From NCBI RefSeq assembly GCF_963675165.1, contig NC_087381.1:3844001-3908000 (forward strand): DNA of 64,000 nucleotides. The letters are read 5' to 3'. This document shows, piece by piece, positions 35,021 to 47,031 of the stretch. The notes under the pieces are model-generated. The model saw only the letters and a list, made by a program, of their open reading frames with translations, ran no database searches and was not told where the DNA came from. This DNA comes from Halichondria panicea. Its lineage: Eukaryota > Porifera > Demospongiae > Suberitida > Halichondriidae. Numbering within the stretch: position 1 is the first letter of the stretch; every line of letters starts with the position of its first letter. The position numbers and the translations under genes were made by a program.

Positions 35021-35724
35021 TTAAGCTGTTGAGATGCATGGTAGTGTGCGGCCATTTATAATAATAATGCTGTATCCAGCGTGAGTTTTTAAGCCGTGGC
35101 TATTTTCTGAAATAGCAGCTTGCCTGATAGAGTGGACATGGTCACTAGGTAGATTGTTGTGTTAAGATCTATACGCTTATATATAATTATAATTATGCTT
35201 CGATCAAGTCCAGCTCATGCAGTAACGATTGGTCTATAGATACAATATATTTAATCTGCTATAATTTATTTATACCTTTTACAGGAAGCTAGAATTATAT
35301 TAGCTGTTCCTGGTATAACTGCATGATCACCTAAAAAAAGCTTGCTGAATGGAACCTCATGCACAGACTGTCAGAGCTCACTTTACTTTGCATGGTCCAG
35401 TGATAGCTATACATGCACGAGCTGATAGCACCAGATTCTGTGATGGCAGTCCTAAATTTAACTTGGCCACTTTGGTCCACTGCGCATGCACTGTGTAAAA
35501 GCTGATAGCCATGGCAGCAGAACCTAATTTCATATACGCACCAGATTCTAAATTGAAGTTGGCCATTTTGGTCCACTGATCCCTCAATAAGCCTTCACTC
35601 CTTTTTAAGACTTATTGTATCCAATATGAATGGAAGTGTTAGAACTAACGGTTCCTAAGAATACTCCAGGTAATAAAGATAGAGAAAGAAAGCAAAGCAA
35701 ATCTGAGTACCTGAGTTTCTTTAA

Positions 35725-36648
35725 CCCTTTAACCGTCACGGGCCACGATCGTGGCCCGCAATAGTGACTTTTTTTGCGAAATTCTAATTCTGCGATACTT
35801 AGGAAGTAGCTCGAACTACGCACATCCCTGTATAGAGGAAGAGCTGTAGAATCATGTGCAATTTAGTCTAGAATTTTCCAAGCCACGTTGCTATATTAAA
35901 ATTTCATTAGCATCTTACCGCACGAAGTTTATAGCTATGGCTAGGTTGTTTATTTGTGCCGATGTGCTTGAACAGCTTGAGGACAGCAATGGCGATGTCT
36001 CCTCTGGTGATGACAGTGCCTATGAAGGAGAGAGGATAGTAGGATACCTCCCAAAGGCTACCAGCTTTATGCCAGACGCTGATGAACTGTCTGGGACTGA
36101 GGACATGCATGACATGGACCTAGACGCTAGAGCTATGGACCAGGACGGTGAAAGACCAGGAGAGGGCTCACTGTGTGACTCTGGCAAGTAGTATAGTATA
36201 GCCTGAATATCAGTAGTAAGTATAGTATAGCTAAAATAGAATTAGCAGTAATGAACAGTCTTTATGTGAGCTTGTAAATTTCATAGATCGTTCACGGATA
36301 TAGTATTACATGTACGTATTGTACTTCAAATTGATATATCTTAGCACTGTTACATTCATATGATGTGAAAATCAAGCTTAGCCAAGCCTTTATACCATAT
36401 GATAGGCTGATCCATAAAAAAAAATTTTTGGATTTTATCTCACCGCTGGCCGAGCATTTAAAATGATAAAAACGGGTGAGCGTAATAACCGTGGTTGTTA
36501 TGGCAACACATGTTGCACCATTTTATTCCTTGTTGTATGGGCAATCTATTGGTATATGGTTGCTAGGCATTTTATTGCTCTGGAAACCCGATAGAGAATT
36601 TACAGACATTTCACTTCACTGTTAATTAAGAATCCGACGGTTAAAGGG
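35725..36648. mobile_element. piggyBac-like element, 924 bp, TTAA duplication
   Basis: Perfect 13-bp ends CCCTTTAACCGTC and inverse, flanked by TTAA on both sides (35,721-35,724 and 36,649-36,652), the hallmark of piggyBac insertion. A perfect 20-bp palindrome, CGGGCCACGATCGTGGCCCG, lies at 35,739-35,758 just inside the left end. The element contains one short acidic ORF and lacks the DDD catalytic domain, so it is non-autonomous. Confidence 0.85.
35937..36191 (+). pseudogene. acidic N-terminal remnant of piggyBac-like transposase
   Basis: An 84-codon ORF starting MARLFICADVLEQLEDSNGD, rich in Asp, Glu and Ser. piggyBac transposases usually begin with such an acidic, disordered stretch, and the ORF sits where their first coding segment would. 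Everything downstream (catalytic domain, cysteine-rich tail) is missing, apparently through internal deletion. An upstream in-frame ATG at 35,856 would add 27 residues. Assignment rests on the flanking ends more than on the protein itself. Confidence 0.55.
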
Positions 36649-36652
36649 TTAA

Positions 36653-39240
36653 AGTGGTTTGTCAGATATTATGATATACTGTTGAAATTGGTGTATAGGA
36701 CACTACCAACAAGAAACGATAATCTGTCGTTTAATGCAATTATATATATACACATGCAAGGATAATAATTATCGGCAACTACTAAAGCTATATAGAAATC
36801 CTGGTAAGACTGCAATGTTATGCTATATTTTTAGCTCATAAAATTAATGTTCACTCTGGAATAATAAACTGTATAGTAACTGAACTCTAAACTCGTTGAA
36901 CCTATTTACTTATAAATTATTATTATGTATATTTTATCCTCACGTGATTTTTGTGTTTATGCCATGCTAGCCTCGTTGTTCGCCTAACTGTTATAAAAGC
37001 GAAAACTCGGCCTGAGATCGAGGCTAATGCCATGCATGTGTTTTCTGAAATAACATTTAATTTGTCACTGGTGTCTCAGAACTAACTATATATAGCTAGC
37101 TAAAGCTTAGCCTCGATCCCAGGCCGGGTTTTCACTATAACGGTTAGGCGAACAACTATAGGCCTGGTCCTATATAGTTGTCAGCGCATGCTTAAAATTT
37201 TCATTGTATTTGTGTCGGCTAATTAACCAATAATACATTGTATAGAAAATTCACAGATACCGTATGCCGGTGGAAAATTTCGAGGTGTTTTTTAATTTCG
37301 CGTTTTTTGTGGGTGGCTGCATGCAGAACACGAAAATTAGAACCCGTGGAAGGCTTCATATGCGCATGCAAGATAGGTGCCACAACACCCTACTACCCGC
37401 GAAATGTTCTAAATATTGAAAATTTTCCACCCGTATGGTACGTATAGTATACACATTATAGGGAGCTGCTTCACAAGGAGAGTTGCCAGTTGTGCTGCAG
37501 CATGATTATAGTGACCCAGCTAGGGCATGTAACTTCATGGATGATGATGAATGCCTCAAATTATGAAGGTTTAGCAGGCTGCTGGACCTCTCTGATATTC
37601 TAGACCTCTATTTGTAACTCATAATTTATGTTTGAGAAAGGTAGATTCTCTTCATGGCTCTGAGCTGCCAGAAACAACACTCGAATGAACAGGAATACAT
37701 ATACACTCCAGTCCTGTGAGTATAGGAAAGACAAAAGGAGGGTTTCAACCTTACCTCACACTGTCCAGTCTCCTCCCTTAGTAGAAAAGAGGAGCACTGT
37801 TGGGATAGCTGGATATTACCATTGCTCTTGTGCAGAGAAGTATAGACATTCTATAATAATATATGTGTACATGCGATGTAAATTAAATGTGTCGTATTAA
37901 ACAGGTCATTGTCAATCCCTCTGATGATGGCACCATGCACCAAGTCCTCTAGCTCACATGCACTCTTCACTTCATCCACCATAAGATAATTATACCAATG
38001 ATGGATCTAGATCTTTCCAAACAAAAATGACTTGATATGATAGAACCACACAACAAATCTGACCTTGACGAGCTTTAATTGTCAAGATTTATAGCCTCTT
38101 CACTTGTTCTTCTGTCTTAACTTCAGAATAATGTTTTCTAAATAATTAAGAGCCATTCCAATCGATTAATAATAAACGGGATACTGACTGCTAGTACGAT
38201 AGTACACGAATATAAATGTGAACAAAAATATCCATTAGTCTAATTTTTAGTCTACTTGAATGACTGGGCGCATGCATGCGCAGACAACTAGTGCAGGCCT
38301 ATAGTTGTTCACCTAAACGTTATAAAAGCGAAAACTTGGCCTGGGATCGAGGCTAGCTATAATATAAAGCTACGACAATTCAGATGTAGATTAAATCTGG
38401 AATGTACCTTGCCATGTCTTGAACATGCACACGCTACATTGCATGCAAAACAGTTTTTTTATGCATGAGTCTAATCTATACACAATTGTATTGGCCGCAT
38501 CTCATTTAACACGCAGGAAGAAACGTCAATGATCATTAACTCTATCTGCTGCCATTGACTATAAGTTGGACTTACTATTCCTCACGAATACTAAACTATT
38601 AATTTTTATCTTTACACTATATTAATTTTTATCTTTACACTATAATATTATACTTGTAATAATTTATACACTTGTACACCTATCCCTGGTGGTGTGTTAA
38701 TTGTTATTATTGTTGTAACATGCATGATATTACTACATGTTTTACTTCATTGAAAGATATTTTCCCCGTCTAGCATGCAGTATGCAAGGATATTGGGTAC
38801 ACTTACCAGTACTATAGGTTTTGCGTTATTGTTGAGAATTGATTATTTAATAAACTGATTAAATTCGCTGATTATATAAGCATGTACCGCGAACATTTAT
38901 ATGCAAGATTAACGCATGCATGCATGTATGCTGCAGAAAGGCTGCGCTATTCCGCGAAAATTAAATCTGCGAAAACCTTTCTATTAAACAGTCATCCTGC
39001 GAAGTTTATGTATATACCCACTATATACGATGCTCGTAAAAAATTCATTTTTGGTACATGTATATTGAACAGTATATATTTATATGCATGCTAGCTATTC
39101 TTTTATGCTCAAGTTAACAGCCTATATTAATTGCCTCCAAAACACGGCATATAGGCCCCATGTCGTTGCACAAGTAACACAAACTAATTAATGGCCATAA
39201 TTTATGCATATGACCTCTATCTATTAATATATAGGAGATA
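36653..39240. other. intergenic, repeats only
   Basis: Holds TAGCCTCGA-type hairpins (36,969-37,026, 37,110-37,150, 38,270-38,355), one miniature element (37,258-37,440) and AT-rich DNA. No gene was recognised. Confidence 0.5.
37258..37440. mobile_element. 183-bp MITE, variant CCGTATG ends
   Basis: Ends TACCGTATGCCGGTGGAAAA and inverse finishing ACCCGTATGGTA, with CGCGAAA-type words inside. It resembles the CCGTATAGCG family but has a distinct terminus, so it may be a subfamily. Confidence 0.6.
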
Positions 39241-39248
39241 ATTACCCA

Positions 39249-39420
39249 CCATGCAGTACTTCGGGCCTAAATATGTTTATACTATAATCATGACTCGTAT
39301 ATTGTGCAGTACTTCGGGCCTAAATATGTTTATACTATAATCATGACTCGTATATTGACCATGCAGTACTTCCGGGCCTACAAAATATGTTTATACTATA
39401 ATTATGACTCGTATATTGAC
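39249..39420. repeat. three-copy tandem repeat (~56 bp)
   Basis: Three near-identical units containing TGCAGTACTTCGGGCCTAAA and ATCATGACTCGTATATTG. The third copy has small insertions. Non-coding. Confidence 0.75.
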
Positions 39421-39564
39421 CTGTATTTCAAAACCTCCCTATTATTCTAGCTCATAAATGTTATAAAAGTGCCTATTATCAGTGCAATCTGTTGAAGGTG
39501 TGCATGCATGTGCTCCATTTATAGGATGCTTATACGGTCTCACCAAAGAAAGTTTTAGGCATTA

Positions 39565-39831
39565 TCAAACTGCCCGTGTTGGTGAATCCTGCCGAGGAAC
39601 GTGTTGGTGGCTATCTTGTAGATATTGATTGGCAATATGTCGACTAATCTGCTTCAGCGATTCCTTCACTTCACAACTGGGAGCAGTGTATTGTCTGTCA
39701 GCAGTATCATCGTACAATTCAATCATCTGAGTGGGCCAGGAGGCCTTGTGCGCACAACACATGTGATGCTTTGCTAAAGCTACCAATCTCGTATGCCAAT
39801 TATAGCGAATTTCACGGAAAGTGGATGGCAA
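39565..39831 (-). other. unassigned ORF downstream of integrase copy B
   Basis: An 88-codon ORF with a protein-like composition and many His, Gln and Arg residues, about 640 bp beyond the integrase stop codon on the same strand. No family was recognised. It could be another gene fragment of the same transposon or chance. Confidence 0.25.
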
Positions 39832-41295
39832 TCCTCAACGACAATGACCTTTGTTGGGTAATGAACTGTTTGTAACTTCTTTCTGAATGGACCATGAACT
39901 TCTTAATTAAGTATCGTCATTGTCATTATGTTACTATATTCCCTGAATGGACCTTGAACTTCTTAAGTTTAATTATTTGTGCTGATCACGTCATAATTGT
40001 TTTGGCTATATACACAGTAAAACAGATAATTATGTTATAATAACATAAAACATCTCAAATAAAATGCATCATTTGAAATTATTTTAATGTAGAAATGACA
40101 TAAATATCTGTCATTTTAACACTAAAATACGATGATGCATCAATGAAAAACACATATATATGATGCAACATATGTGTTTTTGCTGTGTAGCTAGCTTACT
40201 CTCAGTGTCATCCTTCATTTCAATCAATCACCTTCATGGATGTTCATAATAATTATAATATTATGATTATCGTCAATTCTAACAATAACTCCCTTTAATT
40301 ATATAGGTAGTATTGTTTTGGCTTATGCTATGTACTGCATGCATACTCTCATTAATCATTTTTCATGTTGATAATTATGAGCTTTGTTTACTGAGCATCA
40401 CAATGGCATGCATCAAAATAATAATTATGTAAGGATAACATCAAATTATGAGAGTCATCATGGTCATGTTTTATACCGTAATCGTTGACATAAACTGCAA
40501 AACTTGTTCATACAAATCAATGCCAAACTCATCAGAAGGTGCTAACGGATTAACAGCTTGCTGTAGGAGAGCAAAATTCTCTGAACTTAGCCTTATTGGC
40601 ACCTCAGGCACAACTATAGAACGTCCCTGAGACGGGATGGGGCCTTCCATATCAATTCCATATTCTTCCTCCACATTCTCAAAAAAATCCAAAGCTGCGA
40701 GTCCGGAGTGCTGCAAAAGTAGTGCCCCTGTTGTAAACAACTGGTGTGGAGACTTATGGTGTGCAGTTCGGATTGAGTGATGGTTCCATCCACCAATGAA
40801 CAGTGCAAGTGCCTGATTAATACGTGGAATGAACACATAATGAAGGGAATACAGATGCGTCTCATTCAAACAGTCTAATAGATCCACTTGTTCCATAAAG
40901 TAAAACAGCTTGTAAAAGAGAATAGTCACACAGCGGTGCATGTCCCTCCATATAGTCGCTCTATGCGTTGATTATGGACCGAGGCTCCTACAATCACACT
41001 CCTCCTATCATGTCCTCTTTTTTCTAACATGTGACGTGCGACCAATACATTTTCCCCACCTTGGTCCATTCTTATATACGAGATGGCAGCTGATGCTTTT
41101 GAACTGCACACAAAAATAATTCGTACACGGTTGACGATTTATTATTGCCACAACACTTCAAGAAAGTCACCAGCCTACTGTAGCCGTCAATGCAGCCATG
41201 AGTGACGATTCTCCATCTAATAAGCTTATGATGTGAATCTGAAACAAGATAATTCAACCATAATTAATTTTAATGTGATGAAATTAGTCAATACT

Positions 41296-41857
41296 ATAAT
41301 GAAAGCACCGCAGGTGCTGATGCCTCGATGGAGATGCCAAAGCTACATAACATAAAGCTACTAATAGCTTTTATACACATGATGAACATTTTTGATTTTG
41401 CTGCATGCAAACTTAGAGTGGGTAATGATTGACCATGATTATTGTTAAACAATAAAACAATCGATAAAACAATAAAACAATCGATGCCAAAAGTTCAAGT
41501 CTAAAATTAATGGATGCATCAGCAGAGCCTTGCAGCTCTCTTCTCACTCTTGTAATGCAGCTACCAATAGCTAGCATTCTAGTGCAGAGCTAACTACTAA
41601 GTAGAGTAGCAACACTCGGTAAATAAGTTTGGCTACGTGCCCGGCTTCTGAAAAGACTGCAATGGCATTCCAAGTAAGCAAAACTAGGCGTAACTCGAGA
41701 ACGAAGCATTATTTTGCAAATCCACGAATTAAAATCCAAGTAAACATGACTATAGAAGCCTATAGAAACTCTTACTTGCACTTGATTGCAGTCTACACAC
41801 ACATAGACACACAAAAGTATACCTCGCTTGCGCATGCGCACCGAGGCATAATAATGG
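41296..41857. repeat. dispersed repeat R1, full-length copy
   Basis: Closely matches 8,733-9,267 in the same orientation, from AATGAAAGCACCGCAGGTGC to GCGCATGCGCACCGAGGCAT. It lies inside the second intron of integrase copy B, so it inserted into that transposon. Confidence 0.65.
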
Positions 41858-41859
41858 TC

Positions 41860-43560
41860 TAACTGGTTTGGGTTTACGGGGCCGCCCGGGGTAATTAAAA
41901 GCGTATCACATACGGATCAGTAATTGCACAGGGTTCAAACAACAGCTGCGGCTAAAAATATTATTAAAATTGCTGAGAACGGCATCATAAACAATTAGGT
42001 TACTCGTATAAGGGATTAAGAACACTCATAACAAACACAGGCAAGGGCCAATTAGAAGCCTTGCCATTGCTTGTTCCTCGTACTACTTGATCAGAGGCTG
42101 CAGCTATATACGATATTTTGCTAGCAATTAGAATTCGAGAGACCAGAAAGGTGTTCATTACGTCTACTAACGCTCCAGTAAAATGAGACCGCTTCCTTTT
42201 TTGCCTTTAGAAAGGGCTACTTTTAACCGTGCGTAAAGAATCTCACGCACGGAATAACTCTTCTTTGATAAGAATGCACAAGTCACAAATTAATACTCGC
42301 GCTTATTTATTAATGTTACCATGCAGACTCAATTATAAACACATCTATGGCTGCTTGTCGTGACCAAATGTTTGGCATCCATCCAGTTTGGCATCCATCC
42401 ACGCATTATGTAATTTGTGGTTAGTTCTACGCTGGGACAACTCTTTGATAAGTAGCATACCAGTTCCTTTCTGAAGGCAAACAGGAAGTGGTTTAGCAGG
42501 TAAGTTCTTTTCACCTGCACAAACTCAAAGTCTGCCATGTGAAAGTCTGCACTAACAAGCTGCTACTGTAGATACCACTGCAGTATCAATATGACTCAGA
42601 GGTGATTACGGTTAAAGTTTATTGAGGCTACTATTTGAGAGCAGCTTTTATCGCACTGAAGATGGGGATTAATTTTAGAGGCTACTATTTGAGTGTGGGC
42701 TTTATACAAGAGCGGCCTCTGATCAAGCATAATTAATATTTTGACGAATATCAAAAGGATGATACCGTATTTATTCGATCTAAGGTGACACTTTTAAAGC
42801 CTAATTTTGGAGGTTGAAAAATGATGTTGAAGTCTTGGTGTTGCATATTTGATCATTGTTTCTCTAGAGGCTATAGTTTGACCTCTATTTAGAACGTGAC
42901 ATACACAAATATTGTCAACACAGCAGTTGCTACAGTATATAGCCGGACCACGAATATTTTACCCAGCGACCTTGACTACCTTTACCTGCTGTGCAGTGCA
43001 AGCAGAAACTATGAAAATAAGATCCATGAATGGACTTCCTCCCCCTCCCCCCCCTAAACATCTGCATTCAGGTACTATAGTTGTATGACTGAGTATATGC
43101 AAAGGCAATCTCAAAACCCACTAGAATTCACCCTATAGACCTTCGAATGAACACCAGTTATGTCTCTGCATGGCCGGCGATGTTATTAATTATTAAACAG
43201 GGTGTTGAAATAATGGTGACTTTTAGACCCCCCCTTTATTTCCACTCTCTATACTTCAAAGTCCTGTAAATGACATCCTTTTGACTAAATAACACGTGCA
43301 TATTATGGAGGGTGTCGCATATTTGGAGGGTTGCTTTACATGGATACCTTTAGCTATTTTCCAGCAATCAAGAATATTTTTTGATTATTTACACACGATA
43401 CGTGGGGCACGGAAATCAAGCTTTTGGGAACTTAAAGAAGGCCTGTAAAGCCTTAAAGTTATTGCAGGGGACAAGATCAATCCCTCTTTCCTATAATTAT
43501 ATCTACATGTATGGTTCCAGTTATCAATATGCATTTACAAAAACTTGTACAAATAATAAT
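41860..43560. other. rest of integrase copy B intron 2
   Basis: No gene recognised. A diverged relative of the 31,490-31,656 element lies at about 43,199-43,275. The remainder is AT-rich. Confidence 0.45.
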
Positions 43561-44559
43561 TATACCCACCAATATGCCAGAGGTTTGGGCCAGCAACTGA
43601 GTAAGGCTGTCGTCGACTAAGACCACCCATCAATCTTGAAGCTGCACTTAATGGGTCAGATGACCTTAGAGAACATCGGACTCTATCCCTTGACACACTA
43701 TATCCCATTCTTCTCAGCCTTCCACATACCATAATGACTCCTAACGTCGGGGATTCTGAATGGATTTCCTTCACAATCCTGTTGAGCTCATCATCTGATA
43801 AAGTTGTTGCAGAGTCATCCAGCAATTCAAACTCAACTCGTCTTCTGTATACACAAGATTACTTTTGTTTATCAGTCAAAAACTTACCTATATATGGTCA
43901 TATACAAGACACACCAAGCAGGGCCGCAATTTCAGTCCTGGACCAGCTAAAATTTAGTGATGATAGGTACACTAGTTGTTCCTTTTCAATTTCAAACTTA
44001 GATCTTCCTCTTCCAAAGATTCTTTTAGCAGCTTGATACTGGAATTTGCTGGTTTCTAACATCTCTTCATATTGCACCCACTGTCTGTGTACACTTCTCA
44101 GGCACTCTAGTAGATGAGCCAAATTCGATTGAAACTCATTAATTACTAGCTCATCTTCTTCTCCAACTTCAGAACCCCCTTGCAGCATTTGATCAGATAG
44201 TTGCATGCAAGTACTCAGACAAACTTCTAGTCTTGGCAAAACCTAGTCACAAAATTCTCGATTCGCTATTCCACGTTGATGTTCTGTGTTCTCTAGGAAT
44301 CTGCTGACATCAATAAAGTATTGACTCCATGCTCCAAACAATTCATCCTGCTCAGCCATCTCTAGCTAGCTAGCTTGTTATGAAAGCTAAGGCATGCAAG
44401 GTTGCGCATGCGCATGCGCATATGAAAAGGCAAGGTGATAAGGAAGGCAAGGTCAAGGTTCAAAGTCTCTACGTACGCCACGTTATAAGGTTACGTACGT
44501 CATGCTATAACGTCATGTATGTCATGTTATAACATTCAAACGTCATAACGCCATCATTT

Positions 44560-44645
44560 CTTTATGTTACAAACCGCTTGCCATAAGCCCGACCGTCCCT
44601 GACGGGAGGACGGTTGGGCTCCGCCCAACTAAGCTTGAGTCTCAG
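44560..44645. repeat. shared repeat segment GGTTGGGCTCCGCCCAACTAAGC
   Basis: GTTACAAACCGCTTGCCATA, a CGGGAGG hairpin and GGGCTCCGCCCAACTAAGC recur in inverted form at 32,110-32,155. A neighbouring block (GTCTCGAATACCCGCCTCAA and its complement) links 32,090-32,115 to 51,580-51,723. It appears to be one old repeat family scattered across the window. Confidence 0.5.
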
Positions 44646-44722
44646 AGGAGGTACGACAGGAAGCCATGTATCACTGCTAAATTGACATTCTTTAAATAAC
44701 GCGCACACTTGCCACAAACAAA

Positions 44723-45684
44723 ATGTCTTCCCAGCAAAACGTAGACAGCGACATTGCTAGTCCTTTGTCAGTCTCTAGTCCCTTGTCATCAGTAGAAATT
44801 GGACTTGACAGATTGATCACTATATTTTGAAGATAGGAATAAAGTTTGCTTATATCATCCCGTCCTTCTCAGTGATCTATGTGGATTTGCGACAAGTTAG
44901 AATTCAGTTCCTTGATAAAGAAGACCAAGACAGTGCTAGTGACTCTCCTGTTGTAATGATGGATGCCTTCATCAGAGCTGATCCCGAGCTAGACAAAATA
45001 GTACCTCCTTTCACTATTCAACTCAAAGATTACTGCTTCGTATCGGTAAGAATTCCGTCCACTACATTAAACTGATATAGTGCTAGTGATCATACAAACT
45101 ATGATTATAGAGACGCATAATTATATGAAATTGTGTACATCATACATATAGTTTATAGTACAAATAATTATTCCGAATGTAGGTGGAAGAGTTTTGCAAA
45201 TGTGTGTACGTCAAACACCTTGAATCTACACCAGATGGACTCTTCATTATCTGGGGATGGACAGAAGAGAGTATGGATGAGAAAAATGCCTCTGATGACG
45301 ATCCAGCGTTGATGTCTGACAGTTTGTCAACAGAATCAGATAAAAGTGATGACGAGTGTGCAGTCTCAAAAGAAATTAGCACCGTTAATTTTAAGTGTGT
45401 TGGTGTCACTCGTGACCCCTTGTATCAAGAAACTTTGAAGCTAGCATTTGATATGTTGATCAACGAAAAAAGATGTTCCAGTGAGATTAAATCCCGAACC
45501 TAACAATCCGTATGATTCTCATGCAGTGGCATTTGAGTGTAAGATAATTGTTGGCTGTTGGAAGGTGTTTGGGTATGTACCCAAGGAACTGTGTGATTTT
45601 GTATTGAGTGCTATCGACAAGGGGGACATTCTTAACGTTGAATTTTCATGGATTAAATATAAATTATTCGAAGTACCACTCTAG
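44723..45684 (+). pseudogene. HIRAN-domain protein gene, frameshifted
   Basis: Divergent from integrase copy B. The start MSSQQNVDSDIASPL at 44,723 reaches a stop at about 44,827, so a small intron or lesion must lie before the next coding block. That block ends at a donor after 45,045, and the next exon begins at 45,183. The C-terminal part reads as a HIRAN domain, a fold known from Rad5/HLTF helicases: FKCVGVTRDPLYQETL, then RLNPEPNNPYDSHAVAFE, then WKVFGYVPKELCD and EFSWIKYKLF, ending at 45,684. One extra A in a six-A run near 45,470 shifts the frame between the two HIRAN halves. No helicase domain follows. HIRAN-only proteins accompany some transposons; that this one belongs to the integrase element is inference from position. 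Confidence 0.7.
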
Positions 45685-47030
45685 CTCTATCAGTATGTGC
45701 ACTGCAACTTCTGTCAGATCTACTTCCATTCCCAGTTCTTCTGCGTTTAGTTCTGTTCATTGCACTGTTTATTTCAGAGGTTATTTGGGGTTAATCTCTC
45801 CAAGTGTGTTGTTAGTAGAAGTACTTGCTTGGTAGCCTCGTTCCCAGGCCTTACTTTTTCTTGCTGTTGTCACTGTTCATCCATAAACATAAGAAAGACA
45901 TAGTGAGGCAGCAAAAAAAGAAATGGGCGTACAGTTAAGAAAAAGTAAAGTCTCCTTTTTCCTAACTTTACGTCTATTTCTTTCTTTATTCCTCCAATTA
46001 ATACCGTATTTTATCTCATTGAACGAATAATACAGTATTTTATCGATTGTGATAAAGAACAGAAAAAGGAGAGCCTGTGTAGAGGCTACTTGCTTGGTAC
46101 CAATTTAATAGCCTCCTTCGCAGCCTCTCCTTTTTCTGTTCTTTGTCACAGAAGAGAAAATTGGAGGAACAAAGAAAGAAAGAAGGAAGCAACTAAGAAA
46201 AAGGAGAGCCTGCCTTGCTAAGTCGCGTGATCCCCTACTGACGTAGACAAATTTTAACGAGCGTGGGCGAGAGAAACAATAACTGTCCTCCCACACAGTA
46301 CTTGGAGCGCATTTACCAGGAACATAATCTGTTATGAACAGTACAGTACAGTACAGTAGAATCAGCCTTCGTGAGACCTTTAGTCAGTAGAGAAAGTATG
46401 AAAGACTAGAGTAGAGTAGACTATACTGCTGTAATAATTATATCTACTAGTTAAGTGGGTCTGTTCTGAACTCAGGAAAAAAAACTGAGCTAAATTTAGA
46501 TATTTAGTCTCTTTAGTCTTTACTAGGTAAGCCCTTGTCTACGATGTCTCCACGCTTGATTCTGGCTTACTATCTACGATGCTAACAGCTTTTATTTAGA
46601 GTTTGCAATGCGTAGGCATGCTGTAGCTTTTTGCTCTGTCAGGCTCCGCCCAGCTAGTGATTGCCCACGTTCATTTTCACTCGTCTACCACTCGTCTACC
46701 ATCACGCGACTTAGCAAGGCAGGCTCTCCTTTTCTTAGTCTCTTCCTTCTTTCTTTCTTTGTTTCTTTGTTCCTCCAATTCGTCCCGTATTTTATCTTAT
46801 TGAACTACAGTGACAAAGAACAGAAAAAGGAGAGGCTGCGAAGGAGGCTAAATTTAATATCAACTGCTAATTGTGTACGGTATTGAAGTAATACAAGAGC
46901 CAAATCCAATATGTTTTCAATGTAAAAACAGAGCAACAAAACTAATTAAAATGGATCTCGTGACCGTGTCGCACCTCCTCTGCTTGAGTCTGGCCCTCTT
47001 CGAGAAAGTGCGGCCTGGGATCGAGGCTAA
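45685..47030. other. repeat-rich, no gene
   Basis: Contains inverted pieces of a TAGCCTCCTTCGCAGCCTCT / AAAGAACAGAAAAAGGAGAG family (about 46,020-46,210 and 46,700-46,852) and one TAGCCTCGA hairpin end near 47,000-47,030. Short ORFs here run through the repeats. Confidence 0.55.
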
Positions 47031-47031
47031 C

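Larger units (their letters stand above)
40471..44359 (-). pseudogene. integrase-like DDE transposase, broken copy (copy B)
   Basis: Three exons read on the minus strand: 43,888-44,359, 43,570-43,844 and 40,471-41,238. The protein starts MAEQDELFGAWSQYF, has a helix-turn-helix-like stretch (TEIAALLGVS), then a retroviral-integrase-type catalytic core: WHID with [26 protein letters not shown] and HNQRIERL; the last D and E are 34 residues apart. Such integrase-core genes occur in eukaryotic DNA transposons (IS3EU/Ginger-like); the exact superfamily is not settled. The copy is dead: an in-frame TAG at 44,243-44,245 and three separate 2-bp TA insertions near 43,900, 41,075 and 40,952 shift the frame. 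Deleting each TA would realign the two sides with copy A. The 2.3-kb second intron contains an R1 repeat. A HIRAN gene stands divergently 363 bp upstream. Confidence 0.8.
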
